DNA of 64,000 nt from Streptosporangium sp. NBC_01495 (GCF_036250735.1 NZ_CP109430.1:8246001-8310000); one strand, 5' to 3'. Shown: positions 1 through 8,685, numbered from the stretch's first letter. Numbers and translations: made by a program. The notes: generated by a model from the sequence alone, not told the origin.

Positions 1-1520
1 GCCCTGCGCAGCATGGCCGCGACGTGCTCCGCCATGCGCTCGGCCGTGCCGTGGTCGAACAGGGCCGTGCTGTAGACGAGCGAGAGTTCGAGGCCGCCGT
101 CCCGCCGCCCGAACTCCAGCGACAGGTCGAACATCGCCGGCCGCGCGTCGCCCGGGTCGATCGGTTCGGCGGTGACGCCGGGCAGGGTCAGGGCGGTGCC
201 CCGATAGTCGTGCGGGACGAGCTGGGCCTGGAACAGGGGGGTGCGGCTGAGGTCCCTGGGAATGTTCAGCTCGCTCACCAGGCGGTCGAAGGGCAGGTCC
301 GCGTTGGTGTACGCCTCCAGGGCGGCTCGGCGGACCCGGACGAGCAGTTCCCCGAAGGTCGGGTCGCCCGACAGGTCCCCGCGGATCACCAGCGTGTTGA
401 GGAAGAGCCCGATGAGCGGCTCCAGTTCGTCCCTGTCCCGTCCGGCGATCGGCGTACCGACGCAGACGTCCTCCTGGCCGGAGCGGCGCGACAGCAGGAC
501 CAGGTACACGGCGAGCAGCACCATGAACGGCGTGGTGCGGGTGCGCCGGGCGAGCTCGTCGACGCCGTCGGCCAGCTCGGCGGGGAGCCGGAGCAGGGCG
601 CAGCCGCCCTCGGAGGTCCTGACCGGGGGACGCGGCCGGTCCGTCGGGAGTTCCAGCGTCGGCGGGTCGGCCAGCCTTCGCCGCCAGTAGCCGAGCCGCT
701 CGTCCGTCAGGTCGTCCGAACGCTCGCGCTGCCACAGCGCGAAGTCCGCGTACTGGATCGGCGGCGGCGGCAGCGACGGCGGCTCGCCGGCCAGGAACGC
801 GCCGTAGAGCGTGGCCAGTTCGCGCGCGAACACGCCGACCGACCAGCCGTCCACGGCGATGTGGTGGAACACGACGTAGATCGCGTGTTCCCGCTCGGAC
901 AGGCGCACCAGGCCCGCCCGGAGCGGCGGCTCGCCCGCCAGGTCGAACCGCCGCTCGATCTGCTCCCGGACGAGCCGCGCGGTCCGCGCCTCGCGGTCCG
1001 CCTCGGGAAGATCCGACAGGTCCAGCAGCTCCAGGTACGGCCGGTCGTGCCCCTCGTTCCCCTCGTTCTCCGAACCGGCCTCGTCCCGCGCTCCGGACCC
1101 ACCCCGTGCCCCGATCTTCCCCCGTACCCCGGTCTCGCCCCGCGTCCCGGTCTCGCCCTGTGCTCCGGTCTCGCTCCGCGCTCCCGCCTCGCCCGGCGTC
1201 CCGGCAGCGTCGGCGTACGGCCGGTCGCCGGTCGGGCGCGGCTCGTCGACGATCTGGACGGGAGCGCCGTCCCTGCCGGGGAAGCGGGTCCGCAGGATCT
1301 CGTGTCTGGCCACGATCTCGGCGAGCGCCCGCTCCAGGGCGTCCGGGTCGAGCGGTCCCCTGAGCCGTTCGGCGATGAAGACGTTGTGGGCGGCGCCGGT
1401 CCGTTCCAGCCGGTCGAGGAACCACATGCGCTCCTGGCCGAACGAGAGCGGCAGCTCGCGGACGCCGTCGGGCCGGGGAGCGATCCCGTCCCGCGTGTCC
1501 CCCCGCGCGAGCGTGTCCAT
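1..1520 (-). CDS. Non-ribosomal peptide synthetase, N-terminal condensation domain (5' part of gene)
   Basis: The frame is open from an ATG at 1520, with GGGAGG about 8 bases upstream, to the left edge, so about 506 residues of a longer NRPS are visible. The start region (LPLSFGQERMWFLDRL) is the C1 motif of condensation domains. The catalytic motif is intact as HHIAVDG at about residues 219-225, and later motifs such as YADFALWQ, VGTPIAGR and IGLFLNTLV follow in order. The domain should join an upstream aminoacyl or acyl donor to a carrier-bound amino acid. A Gly/Glu/Thr/Arg-rich low-complexity insertion lies at about residues 104-158, before the active site. Adenylation and carrier domains would lie outside the window. 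The gene diverges from the condensation-like gene at 2002. Confidence 0.93.
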   Translation of the reverse strand, partial: MDTLARGDTRDGIAPRPDGVRELPLSFGQERMWFLDRLERTGAAHNVFIAERLRGPLDPDALERALAEIVARHEILRTRFPGRDGAPVQIVDEPRPTGDRPYADAAGTPGEAGARSETGAQGETGTRGETGVRGKIGARGGSGARDEAGSENEGNEGHDRPYLELLDLSDLPEADREARTARLVREQIERRFDLAGEPPLRAGLVRLSEREHAIYVVFHHIAVDGWSVGVFARELATLYGAFLAGEPPSLPPPPIQYADFALWQRERSDDLTDERLGYWRRRLADPPTLELPTDRPRPPVRTSEGGCALLRLPAELADGVDELARRTRTTPFMVLLAVYLVLLSRRSGQEDVCVGTPIAGRDRDELEPLIGLFLNTLVIRGDLSGDPTFGELLVRVRRAALEAYTNADLPFDRLVSELNIPRDLSRTPLFQAQLVPHDYRGTALTLPGVTAEPIDPGDARPAMFDLSLEFGRRDGGLELSLVYSTALFDHGTAERMAEHVAAMLRR

Positions 1521-2001
1521 TCCTAGGCCTCCCGCCGGAAAGGCGCGGGAGCCGTTCTCATGACGGCCTCCCCACTGGCAGATCGCGAGCCCGAAAGGAG
1601 ATCCCTCATAATCACGACAAAAGACTGTCAGATAAAAACATAAATCCGCAAGGACTAGACATTTAGCCTCGGATACCGAAGCCGCCTCAGAAGGGGGCGC
1701 TGACTTCGCTCCGGATCGCCCACTCCGCCACCGGACGTACCGCTGACATCATGTTGCCCGGCACTAGTTGCCGGTGCTCACAGCGCGAAGGCGGGGTGCG
1801 GGAGGTTGACCGCGCCGCCGCCGGGAGTGTCTGATCATTGTCGGCGAGCGGCTTCGCGGGCGGGTTCGCGGCTCGCGGAATCACGCCGGACCCGGTCCGG
1901 ACGGTCGCCCACGACGTTCTCTCCCGCCGCTCGCCGTTCCGTCCGAACCATTTTCGGCTTCCGGCCCCGGGAGAGATTCCCGATATTCGAAGGCGGGGAC
2001 T
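1521..2001. promoter_or_regulatory. Divergent intergenic region between NRPS gene and condensation-like gene
   Basis: These 481 bases hold no convincing gene. The part from about 1605 to 1680 is clearly richer in A/T than its surroundings (runs such as gataaaaacataaatc) and probably carries the promoter for the leftward NRPS gene. A short GGCACTAGTTGCCGGTG inverted-repeat-like element lies near 1759. Open frames crossing the region have no coding character. The assignment is from position and base composition only. Confidence 0.4.
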
Positions 2002-3438
2002 TTGTTGACCGGACCCGGCTGGTCTCCGGACGCGCGGGTGGTACGCGACGGGCCGCTCACCTGGGCCCAGCACGAGTGGGTCCAGTGGATCCCCACCGAC
2101 ACGGACACCTCCTACGAGGACAACATCTGCGCCGCCGTACCGGGGCGGGACCTGCCCGTCGGCCAGGTCGCCGCGGCGATACGCGACGTCCTCGCCCGGC
2201 ACGAGGGGCTGCGGTCACTGGTCCGCCGCGGCGGGCGCGAGGACAGCCTCCAGTACGTCTGCCCGGTCGACGACCGGCTGGACGACGTGATCCAGGTGAT
2301 GGAGGACGAGGTGTCCTTCAGGCGGCGGTTCGACACCCCGTGGCGGCGCACCTGCTTCAGGATCGGCGAGCAGTGGCCCGTCAAGGCCGTCCTGGACGCG
2401 GCGGGCGGGCACGTGCGCCGGATCGACCTCGTCGTCGACCACGTCGCGATCGACCCGTGGGGGATGCGGGTCCTCTGCGACGACCTGAACCACGCCCTTC
2501 GCGCGCGTGCCGCGGGCCGCGAGCCGTTCGGCTCCGGCCTCGCCGTCGAGCAGCCGATCGACGTCGCCCTCTCCGAGACCTCCCCCGCCGGGCGGGCCTA
2601 CCAGCGGCGGGCCCTGGGCTACTGGGAGCGGCGGCTGGGTGAGATCGGCAAGGCGCTCGACGGCCACGTGCCCTTCGCGCCCTCGCGCGCCCCCCTCGGG
2701 CGGCCCGGCGAGCCCGGCCGGGGGGAGTTCCGCTCCTGCTGGCTGGCGTCCCGCCGCGCGGGGCACGCGGCCGGCGCCATAGCGCGGGCGACGGGCGTCT
2801 CCCCCTCCGCCGCCTTCCTCCTCGCCTTCGGCACCGCCGTCTGCGCGGTGGAGCGATCGTCGCGGGCCGGTATCTTCGCGATCTCGGCGAACCGCTTCTC
2901 CGCCGGGGCGGGACGGTCGGTGCGCAAGGCCACCATGACGATGCCCGTGCTCCTGCCCGCCGTGTCCACCGGCTCGCCGGGGACCGCGTACCGGAGGGCG
3001 CTGGCGGACTGCGCCGCCCAGCAGCTGTCCGGCCACCGCTTCGCCAACGCCGATCCGTACGCCACGGAGCGGATGTGCGAGGAGATCCTCGGCGACCTGT
3101 ACAGGACCGGGGTGGCCTATCCCCGGTTCAGCTATATGGACGAGGGGGTCGCGGATGACCTCAACACGCTGTGGCCGGCGGGCGACGACGGATTCCCCGG
3201 CGACGAGGACGACCGGATCGTCACCTTCTCACCGCCCCGCCCGCTGGGCGCCCGCTACATGATGACCGTCCTGCACCGCCCCGCGGGCGCCGTGTTCAGC
3301 CTCCAGTGGAGTGACGCGACCGGCTGGGGGGAGACCGCGGAGGACATGCTCCTGTACGTCGAGGACCTGATGGTCTGGGCCGCGTCGGAGTGCGCGGGAG
3401 TCCCTCCGGCGCCCGGCGACACGATCCCCGCGCCCTGA
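2002..3438 (+). CDS. Stand-alone condensation-domain-like protein
   Basis: This 478-residue protein has the layout of a single NRPS condensation domain: LTWAQHEWVQW near the start, a donor-side motif LARHEGLRSLVRR, then a core VDHVAIDPWG at about residues 150-160 where HHxxxDG should be. The first His is Asp and the final Gly is Pro, so only the second His and the Asp remain. The C-terminal half keeps a C-domain-like flow (VSPSAAFLLAFGTAV). It may be a degenerate condensation or acyltransferase subunit serving the neighbouring divergent NRPS; that role is inferred. The start at tandem TTG codons is uncertain, and a GTG at 2038 is an alternative. The 3' end runs into tandem repeats. Confidence 0.75.
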   Translation: MLTGPGWSPDARVVRDGPLTWAQHEWVQWIPTDTDTSYEDNICAAVPGRDLPVGQVAAAIRDVLARHEGLRSLVRRGGREDSLQYVCPVDDRLDDVIQVMEDEVSFRRRFDTPWRRTCFRIGEQWPVKAVLDAAGGHVRRIDLVVDHVAIDPWGMRVLCDDLNHALRARAAGREPFGSGLAVEQPIDVALSETSPAGRAYQRRALGYWERRLGEIGKALDGHVPFAPSRAPLGRPGEPGRGEFRSCWLASRRAGHAAGAIARATGVSPSAAFLLAFGTAVCAVERSSRAGIFAISANRFSAGAGRSVRKATMTMPVLLPAVSTGSPGTAYRRALADCAAQQLSGHRFANADPYATERMCEEILGDLYRTGVAYPRFSYMDEGVADDLNTLWPAGDDGFPGDEDDRIVTFSPPRPLGARYMMTVLHRPAGAVFSLQWSDATGWGETAEDMLLYVEDLMVWAASECAGVPPAPGDTIPAP

Positions 3439-3662
3439 CGGGGGACAACGGCCACGAAACGGCGACACGACCCCCGCGACCCGACGGGGACGACAACCAC
3501 GAGACAGCGGCACGATCCGGGCGACCCGACGCGGGACAACGGCCACGAGACGGCGACGCGGGCGGCGCCTCGAAACAAGACGGCGGCACGGGCGGCGCCT
3601 CGGAACAAGACGACGACGACGCGCGGCGGTCCGACGCGGGACGGTCGCGGCGAGTGCGGCGA
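3420..3662. repeat. Degenerate tandem repeat starting at the 3' end of the condensation-like gene
   Basis: Imperfect units of about 47 bases with the theme GACACGA-CCCCGCGACCCGACGGGGACAACGGCCACGAGACGGC recur three to four times and then decay into shorter GGCGGCGCCTCG-AACAAGACGGCG units. The first unit contains the last codons and TGA of the upstream gene. No gene is supported here. Confidence 0.7.
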
Positions 3663-3692
3663 TGGCACGATGGGACACCGGGAGGGCCTCAC

Positions 3693-4478
3693 ATGGACGC
3701 TCAACGTGATGATCGAGGCCGCGAGGGACCGGCGGTCTCCGGAAACGCCGTCGTCCCGCGGGACCGGAACCTCGACTGGGACGGCTGCCACAACGTCCGC
3801 GACCTGGGCGGCCTGCGCACCGCCGACGGCCGCGAGACGCTCTGGGGCGCCCTCGTCCGCTCCGACGCCCCCGAGCGCCTCAGCCCGGCCGGATGGCGGG
3901 CGCTCACGGACCACGGCGTCCGCACGGTCGTCGACCTGCGCAACGACGGCGACTGGCGGGGCGGGACGGTGAGCCGTCCCGCCGGTCTGACCACCGTGCG
4001 CGTGCCCCTGGACGACCGGGGGGACACCGCGTTCTGGACCGGACTGGCCGAGGGTCTGTACGGCACGCCCCTGTACTACCGGCCTTTCCTGGAGCGGAAG
4101 GCGGAGCGGTGCGCCGCCGCCATATCGGCGATCGCCCGCGCCGAGCCGGGCGGTGTCGTCGTGCACTGCATGGCGGGCCGCGACCGCACCGGGCTCGTCA
4201 CCCTGCTGATGCTCGCCCTCGCGGGCGTGCCGGCGGCCGACATCGCCGCCGACTACGAGCTGAGCGCCGAGCGGCTGCGGCCTCTCTTCGTCAAGCTCGG
4301 CGAGCCCGACGAAGGTCCCAGGATCCAGGCGATGCTCGCCCGCGCGAACACCACGGCCCGCGAGGTCATCGTGGCCACGGTGGAGTCGCTCGACGTCGAG
4401 TCCTACCTTCGCGGGGCCGGGCTCGGCGACGGCGACCTGACAGCGGCCCGCGCCCGGCTCGTCGGCTCCGTCACCTGA
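3693..4478 (+). CDS. Tyrosine-protein phosphatase (Y_phosphatase3/IphP-like)
   Basis: The 261-residue protein carries the Cys-based phosphatase signature HCMAGRDRTG, giving nucleophile Cys159 and phosphate-binding Arg165 (CX5R). The family-typical NVRDLGGLRTADG segment is at about residues 34-46 and VVDLRND, which may supply the general-acid region, at about 79-85. It should dephosphorylate phosphotyrosine proteins or phosphoinositide-like substrates in the cytoplasm. The start is the ATG at 3693, preceded by GGAGGG at a good distance; the frame stays open upstream only through repeat DNA. It follows the condensation-like gene in the same orientation but is separated by about 250 bases of repeats, so co-transcription is uncertain. 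Confidence 0.9.
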   Translation: MDAQRDDRGREGPAVSGNAVVPRDRNLDWDGCHNVRDLGGLRTADGRETLWGALVRSDAPERLSPAGWRALTDHGVRTVVDLRNDGDWRGGTVSRPAGLTTVRVPLDDRGDTAFWTGLAEGLYGTPLYYRPFLERKAERCAAAISAIARAEPGGVVVHCMAGRDRTGLVTLLMLALAGVPAADIAADYELSAERLRPLFVKLGEPDEGPRIQAMLARANTTAREVIVATVESLDVESYLRGAGLGDGDLTAARARLVGSVT

Positions 4479-4479
4479 A

Positions 4480-4650
4480 AGCCCCATCGAGCGACGCCCC
4501 CACCGCCTGAGCGACGCCCCAGCGCTCCCGCTATCTGAGCGGCGCCACCACCTGAAAGCCCCGGAGCGACGCCCCCACCGCCCCGCACCAACCACCTCCA
4601 CCGCCTGAGCGACGCCCCGGCGCCCCCGCTATCCGAGCGGCGCCACCACC
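4480..4650. repeat. Direct repeat containing the 3' end of mshA
   Basis: A unit of about 80-100 bases occurs twice. Each copy holds CCTGAAAGCCCC, then CGACGCCCCCACCGCC, and ends in CTAT(C/T)(C/T)GAGCGGCGCCACCAC. In the right-hand copy that terminal block is the last seven codons and stop of mshA on the minus strand; the left copy at about 4531-4552 is a non-genic echo of it. Confidence 0.75.
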
Positions 4651-5957
4651 CGGGGGCCGCCCGCGGGCCCGCCCGCCCGGGAGCCGCCTCCCCTCGGTTC
4701 CGCCAGCCGAACGGCGTCGGCGTACACCTCCGTCAGCCTGTCGACGGCCTGGTCCCAGCCGAACCGAGACGCGTGGGCGAGCGCGCCCTCGCCGAGGGCC
4801 CGCAGCAGCCTGGGCGCGGCCACGAGGTCGCCGAGCACGCGGGCGTACGCGGCCGGGTCGTGCCCGTCCACGAGCACGCCGGAGATCCCGTCCCGCACCG
4901 CGGTGCGGAGGCCGCCGACGGCCGCGGCGACCACGGGGGTGCCGCACGCCTGGGCCTCAACGGCCACCAGGCCGAACGTCTCGGCGTGGGAGGGCACCAC
5001 GACGGCGGTCGCCGCCCGGTACCAGTCGGCGAGCCTGGGCTGCGGACAGGGCGGCTCCAGCCGTACCTGGCCGGTGATGCCGAGCGTGGCGGCGAGCTTG
5101 CCCAGGTGGTCGGGGCGCCCCCAACCGGCTCCGCTGGGCCCGCCCACGACCGCCACGACGAGGCGCCCGGCGAGGCCCGGGTCGTGGCGGATCATCCTGG
5201 CGGCGGCGTGCAGCAGGACGTCCGGCGCCTTGAGCGGCTGCACCCTCCCGGCGAACAGCAGCACGACGGCGTCCGGGGGAAGGCCGAGCGCGCGCCGGGC
5301 CTCGGCCCGCGAGCCGGGGCGGAACAGGGACAGGTCGACGCCGGGATTGACGGTCCGCACCCTGGCCGGGTCGGCCCCGTACAGCGTGACCAGCTGGCCG
5401 GCCTCCTGCACGGTGTTGGCGACGAGCCGGTCGGCGGCGGCCACCACCTCCGTCTCCCCCGCGATGCGCCCGGCCGGCTCGGGCTCGTCGCCCGCCGCGA
5501 GCGAGGCGTTCTTGACCGCGCCGAGCGAGTGCATGGACTGCACCAGGGGAACGCCCCAGCGCTCCTTGACGACCGCCCCCACCCGCCCGGCCAGCCAGTG
5601 GTGGGCGTGCACGAGGTCGTACCCGCCGGCCGGGCCTCGGGCGGCCCCCGCGCGCAGCATCTCGGCGGTGAACGGGCCGAGCGTGCCCGGCAGGTCGTTC
5701 TTGTCGAGTTCCCTGGGCGGGCCCGCGGCCAGGTGCCTGACCAGCACGCCGGGGGCGAGCTCGGCCAGCGGCGGCACGCCGGGGGCGGCTGCGCGCGTGA
5801 AGATGTCCACCTCGACGCCCAGCGCCGCCATCCGCCGGGCGACCTCGACGATGTAGACGTTGAGTCCCCCCGCGTCGCCCCCGCCCGGCTGGGCGAACGG
5901 GGAAGTAAGGACGCTGACGGTCGCGATCCTCCGGAGAAGGGGAAGGCGTCGCGGCAC
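4629..5957 (-). CDS. mshA: D-inositol-3-phosphate glycosyltransferase
   Basis: This is a GT4 glycosyltransferase of about 442 residues. It matches MshA in its N-terminal pattern RIATVSVLTSPFAQPGGGDAGG followed by NVYIVEVARR, in the LDKNDLPG segment, and in the C-terminal E-X7-E donor site (ETFGLVAVEAQACGTPVVA). MshA transfers GlcNAc from UDP-GlcNAc to inositol-3-phosphate, the first step of mycothiol synthesis in the cytoplasm. GGAGG lies only 3 bases before an ATG at 5963 but 9 bases before GTG at 5957, so I prefer the GTG. mshB lies 1.8 kb away on the other strand. The last codons overlap a downstream direct repeat. MshA-like paralogues exist in actinobacteria, which limits certainty slightly. 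Confidence 0.88.
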   Translation of the reverse strand: MPRRLPLLRRIATVSVLTSPFAQPGGGDAGGLNVYIVEVARRMAALGVEVDIFTRAAAPGVPPLAELAPGVLVRHLAAGPPRELDKNDLPGTLGPFTAEMLRAGAARGPAGGYDLVHAHHWLAGRVGAVVKERWGVPLVQSMHSLGAVKNASLAAGDEPEPAGRIAGETEVVAAADRLVANTVQEAGQLVTLYGADPARVRTVNPGVDLSLFRPGSRAEARRALGLPPDAVVLLFAGRVQPLKAPDVLLHAAARMIRHDPGLAGRLVVAVVGGPSGAGWGRPDHLGKLAATLGITGQVRLEPPCPQPRLADWYRAATAVVVPSHAETFGLVAVEAQACGTPVVAAAVGGLRTAVRDGISGVLVDGHDPAAYARVLGDLVAAPRLLRALGEGALAHASRFGWDQAVDRLTEVYADAVRLAEPRGGGSRAGGPAGGPRVVAPLG

Positions 5958-5963
5958 AGGCAT

Positions 5964-6558
5964 TCACCTCCGCTTGAGCATTCGCCCGGGACGCGTCGTC
6001 CTCCGCCCCCGCGGCTGGGAATCTCCGGTGACCGGGACTCCGGCACCGGTGCCGGGTTCGCGGGCGGCGCGGCGCGAGCCGTCCCGCCTCCCGGGCAACC
6101 GCGCCGTCACAGGATCTCGGCGGGGGCGTGGAGAAGCCCGGCGAGGTACGGCCGCCGCACGCGGCGCCCCCGCCGTTCTCCCGGGACGGAATCCGGAAGT
6201 CGTGCCCGGCCATCGTGGGATCACGTGGGGCCGGGTGTGGTCGTCGCGATCCTGCGGGACACGCCGGTCGCGAACTGTGAATGATCAGACACTCTCGCCC
6301 GCGGCGTCGTCAACCTGTTGACGCGGGCGTCACGGCGCAGGACATTGACAACAATTGGCCACCCCGATGGTGCCAGCGCCCTGGTGTGCGGTTACGCTCG
6401 CGGCCCTCGGGAGAGGTCCGACGGCGGCTCTCCACAGCCCGCAGGCCCCTTGGTAGCGATGAGGAAAGCGATCCAGACAGTTCTTCACAACTATCTAGCA
6501 ATGTTGTGCAATTTTCTGGCACACTCTGGCAAGAATAGCCGCAAGGGGGAAAAGGCTT
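5964..6558. promoter_or_regulatory. Divergent intergenic region between mshA and the TrmB/LuxR regulator
   Basis: About 595 bases without a supported gene. GC is high up to about 6340, then drops sharply at 6470-6550 (CAACTATCTAGCAATGTTGTGCAATTTTC), the most promoter-like stretch, directly before the regulator. A CATTGACAACAATTGGCC block lies near 6341. Short frames here show no family resemblance. Confidence 0.4.
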
Positions 6559-7569
6559 GTGGGTGGACTATCTGACCAACTACGTGCCCTGGACGAGGAC
6601 ACCGCCTCCGTCTACTTCAGGGCACTTCACAGGGGCCACATCGGTACGGCCCGCGACGTCGCCGAAGAGCTCGATCTCGACCCCCGCACCGTCGAGGACG
6701 CGATAGAACGGCTGACCCGCCTGCACCTGCTCCGCCCGGAGCCGGGCCATCTGACCAACCTCGTACCGGTGAACCCGGAGATCGCCGCCGCCTCGCTGAT
6801 ATCGCCGATGGAGACGGAGATCCACCACCGGCGCGACCTGATCACCGGAATCCGTACGCAGATGCACTCCCTGATGCACGGATACGACGAGGTGCAGCGC
6901 ACCAGGAAACCGGCGAACCCGGTGGAGGCGCTGCCCGGCGGCGCGGCCGTGCGCGGATCGCTGCACATGGCGGCGGCGGCGTGCGAGCGCGAGATGCTGA
7001 GCGTCGAGCCGAACGCGCCCTCCTGGGCCGACCTCGACGACACGCTGACGCGCAACCTCGCCATGCTGGAGCGGGGGGTGCGGCTGCGGATGCTCTACCA
7101 GCACAGCGCCCGTGCCGACCTGCCCACCAGGGGGCACATCAAGAAGCTCATCGCGGCCGGTGCCAGCGTGCGCACCACGCCCCAGCTCCCGAACCATCTC
7201 GTGATCTTCGATGGGGAGATCGCCTTCATGTCCCGGCCGGGCGAGGCGGGTGCGGCGCCGGGGGCGGTCGCCGCACGCGACCTGTCCGTCGTCGGGTTCC
7301 TGTCGGAGGTCTTCGAGCACCTGTGGAACTCCGCGATCCCCTACTCCGCCTCCGACCTGGGCTACCAGGGCGCGACGGACGAGATACAGCACGCCATCGT
7401 CACCCTGCTGGCCGAGGGCTTCACCGATGAGGCCGTCGCCCGCAGGCTGGGGATGTCCGTGCGCACCTGCCGCCGCCACATCGGCGCGCTGCTGCAGAAC
7501 CTGAGCGCGGTGAGCCGGTTCCAGGCCGGGATCCGGGCCGCCGCGAGCGGATACGTCGACGCGAGGTGA
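6559..7569 (+). CDS. TrmB-like/LuxR-type transcriptional regulator
   Basis: The 336-residue protein begins with a winged-helix segment (about residues 15-65, with HIGTARDVAEELDLDPRTVE) typical of TrmB-like sugar or stress regulators. A middle region (HLVIFDGEIAFM near 215) resembles a PLD-like or effector fold. The C-terminus is a LuxR helix-turn-helix (LLAEGFTDEAVARRLGMSVR at about 283-302, then TCRRHIGALLQNL). It should bind DNA in response to an unknown signal. It starts at GTG 6559 behind AAGGGGGAAAAGG. It sits between mshA and mshB, but no direct link to mycothiol control can be read from the sequence. Confidence 0.87.
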   Translation: MGGLSDQLRALDEDTASVYFRALHRGHIGTARDVAEELDLDPRTVEDAIERLTRLHLLRPEPGHLTNLVPVNPEIAAASLISPMETEIHHRRDLITGIRTQMHSLMHGYDEVQRTRKPANPVEALPGGAAVRGSLHMAAAACEREMLSVEPNAPSWADLDDTLTRNLAMLERGVRLRMLYQHSARADLPTRGHIKKLIAAGASVRTTPQLPNHLVIFDGEIAFMSRPGEAGAAPGAVAARDLSVVGFLSEVFEHLWNSAIPYSASDLGYQGATDEIQHAIVTLLAEGFTDEAVARRLGMSVRTCRRHIGALLQNLSAVSRFQAGIRAAASGYVDAR

Positions 7570-7706
7570 ACCCCCGCGGGGTTCCCGCCGCCGAGACCCG
7601 GCGGCGGGAGTCCCGTGCGAAGACCACCACGAAAACGCGGGAGCCCCGCGCGAAGACCACCGCGGAAACGCGGAGACCACCACGGAAACAGAGAGGGCGG
7701 AGCGGA
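7570..7706. repeat. Degenerate repeats upstream of mshB
   Basis: Units around GCGAAGACCACC(A/G)CG(A/G)AAACGCGGGAGCCC recur three to four times in imperfect form between the regulator stop and the mshB start. They resemble the other gene-end repeats of this window and leave little room for a separate promoter. Confidence 0.55.
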
Positions 7707-7709
7707 GCC

Positions 7710-8561
7710 ATGCCGTACGACCGTCGCATTCTCCTCGTCCACGCCCATCCCGACGACGAGTCCATCGGGACGGGGGCCACTATGGCGAAGTACGTCGCCG
7801 AGGGCGCGTACGTCTGCCTGGTGACGTGCACGCTGGGCGAGGAGGGCGACGTGGTCCCTCCCGAGCTGGGCCACCTCGCCGCCGGCCGGGAGAACCGGCT
7901 GGGCCCGTACCGCGAGGGCGAGCTGGCGGTGGCGTGCGCGGCCCTCGGCGTGGACGATCACCGCTTCCTCGGCGGGCCCGGACGCTGGCGCGACTCCGGC
8001 ATGATGGGCTCGCCGTCCAACGACCACCCCGGCTGCTTCTTCCGCGCCGACCCCGACGAGGCCGCCGCGGAGCTGGTCCGCGTCATCAGGGAGGTAAGAC
8101 CCCAGGTCGTCGTCACCTACGACGACAACGGCTACTACGGCCACCCCGACCACATCCAGGCCCACCGGGTGGCGTGGCGGGCGTTCGAGAGGGCCTCCGA
8201 CCCGTCCTTCGGCGAGGGCGAGCCGTGGCGGCCCTCCCGGTTCTACGTCACAGCCATGCCGCTGGACGAGCTGGAGCGCGCGGTGGGCACCGGGCCGTTC
8301 AAGCGGGTCGGCTCCGTCGAGGAGTTCGGCTTCGGCGTCCCCGGCGAGCAGGTGACGACGCGGGTCGACGCGAGGGCGCATCTGGGCGCCAAGATCACCG
8401 CGCTGCGCACGCACCGCACGCAGCTGAGCGTGGACGGCTCGTTCTTCGCGCTCTCCGACAACGTGGGACAGCCCGCGCTGGGCGTGGAGTACTACACGCT
8501 GCTGGCGGGAGAGCCGGGGCCGCCCGGCGAGGACGGCCGCGAGACCGGCCTCTTCGGCTGA
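7710..8561 (+). CDS. mshB: N-acetyl-1-D-myo-inositol-2-amino-2-deoxy-alpha-D-glucopyranoside deacetylase
   Basis: The 283-residue protein is a PIG-L/LmbE zinc deacetylase. The metal site is AHPDDE at about residues 12-17 with the third ligand in GHPDHIQAH at about 147-155. The segment LVTCTLGEEGDVVPPELGHL and FLGGPGRWRDSGMMG are typical of MshB rather than of the general family. It deacetylates GlcNAc-Ins to GlcN-Ins, the step after MshA and its phosphatase. The ATG at 7710 follows GGGCGGAGCGGAG; the longer frame upstream runs only through repeats. It converges with ctaD across a 16-bp tandem array. Confidence 0.93.
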   Translation: MPYDRRILLVHAHPDDESIGTGATMAKYVAEGAYVCLVTCTLGEEGDVVPPELGHLAAGRENRLGPYREGELAVACAALGVDDHRFLGGPGRWRDSGMMGSPSNDHPGCFFRADPDEAAAELVRVIREVRPQVVVTYDDNGYYGHPDHIQAHRVAWRAFERASDPSFGEGEPWRPSRFYVTAMPLDELERAVGTGPFKRVGSVEEFGFGVPGEQVTTRVDARAHLGAKITALRTHRTQLSVDGSFFALSDNVGQPALGVEYYTLLAGEPGPPGEDGRETGLFG

Positions 8562-8581
8562 CCCCGCCCGTTCCGCGCCGC

Positions 8582-8681
8582 CCCCGTTCACGTACGCCCC
8601 CGTTCGCGTACGGCCCCGTTCGCGTACGGCCCCGTTCGCGTACGGCCCCGTTCACGTACGCCCCCGTTCGCGTACGGCCCC
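8582..8681. repeat. Six-copy 16-bp tandem repeat between convergent mshB and ctaD
   Basis: The unit CCCCGTTCGCGTACGG (with CACGTACGC variants in copies 1 and 5) is repeated six times from 8582 to 8677 and followed by CCCC. Each unit contains CGCGTACG or GTAC palindromic cores, so the array could fold on either strand. It fills almost the whole gap between the two stop codons. Confidence 0.9.
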
Positions 8682-8685
8682 GGGG

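Noticed and set aside
24..1526. 500-codon plus-strand frame opposite the NRPS gene
   Set aside because: It is the antisense of a well-recognised condensation domain and has an Arg/Val/Gly-biased composition with no family motifs.
3439..3692. N-terminal extension of the tyrosine phosphatase through the repeat region
   Set aside because: The translated extension is repetitive Arg/Asp/Gly sequence; the ATG at 3693 has a good ribosome site and starts just before the family domain.
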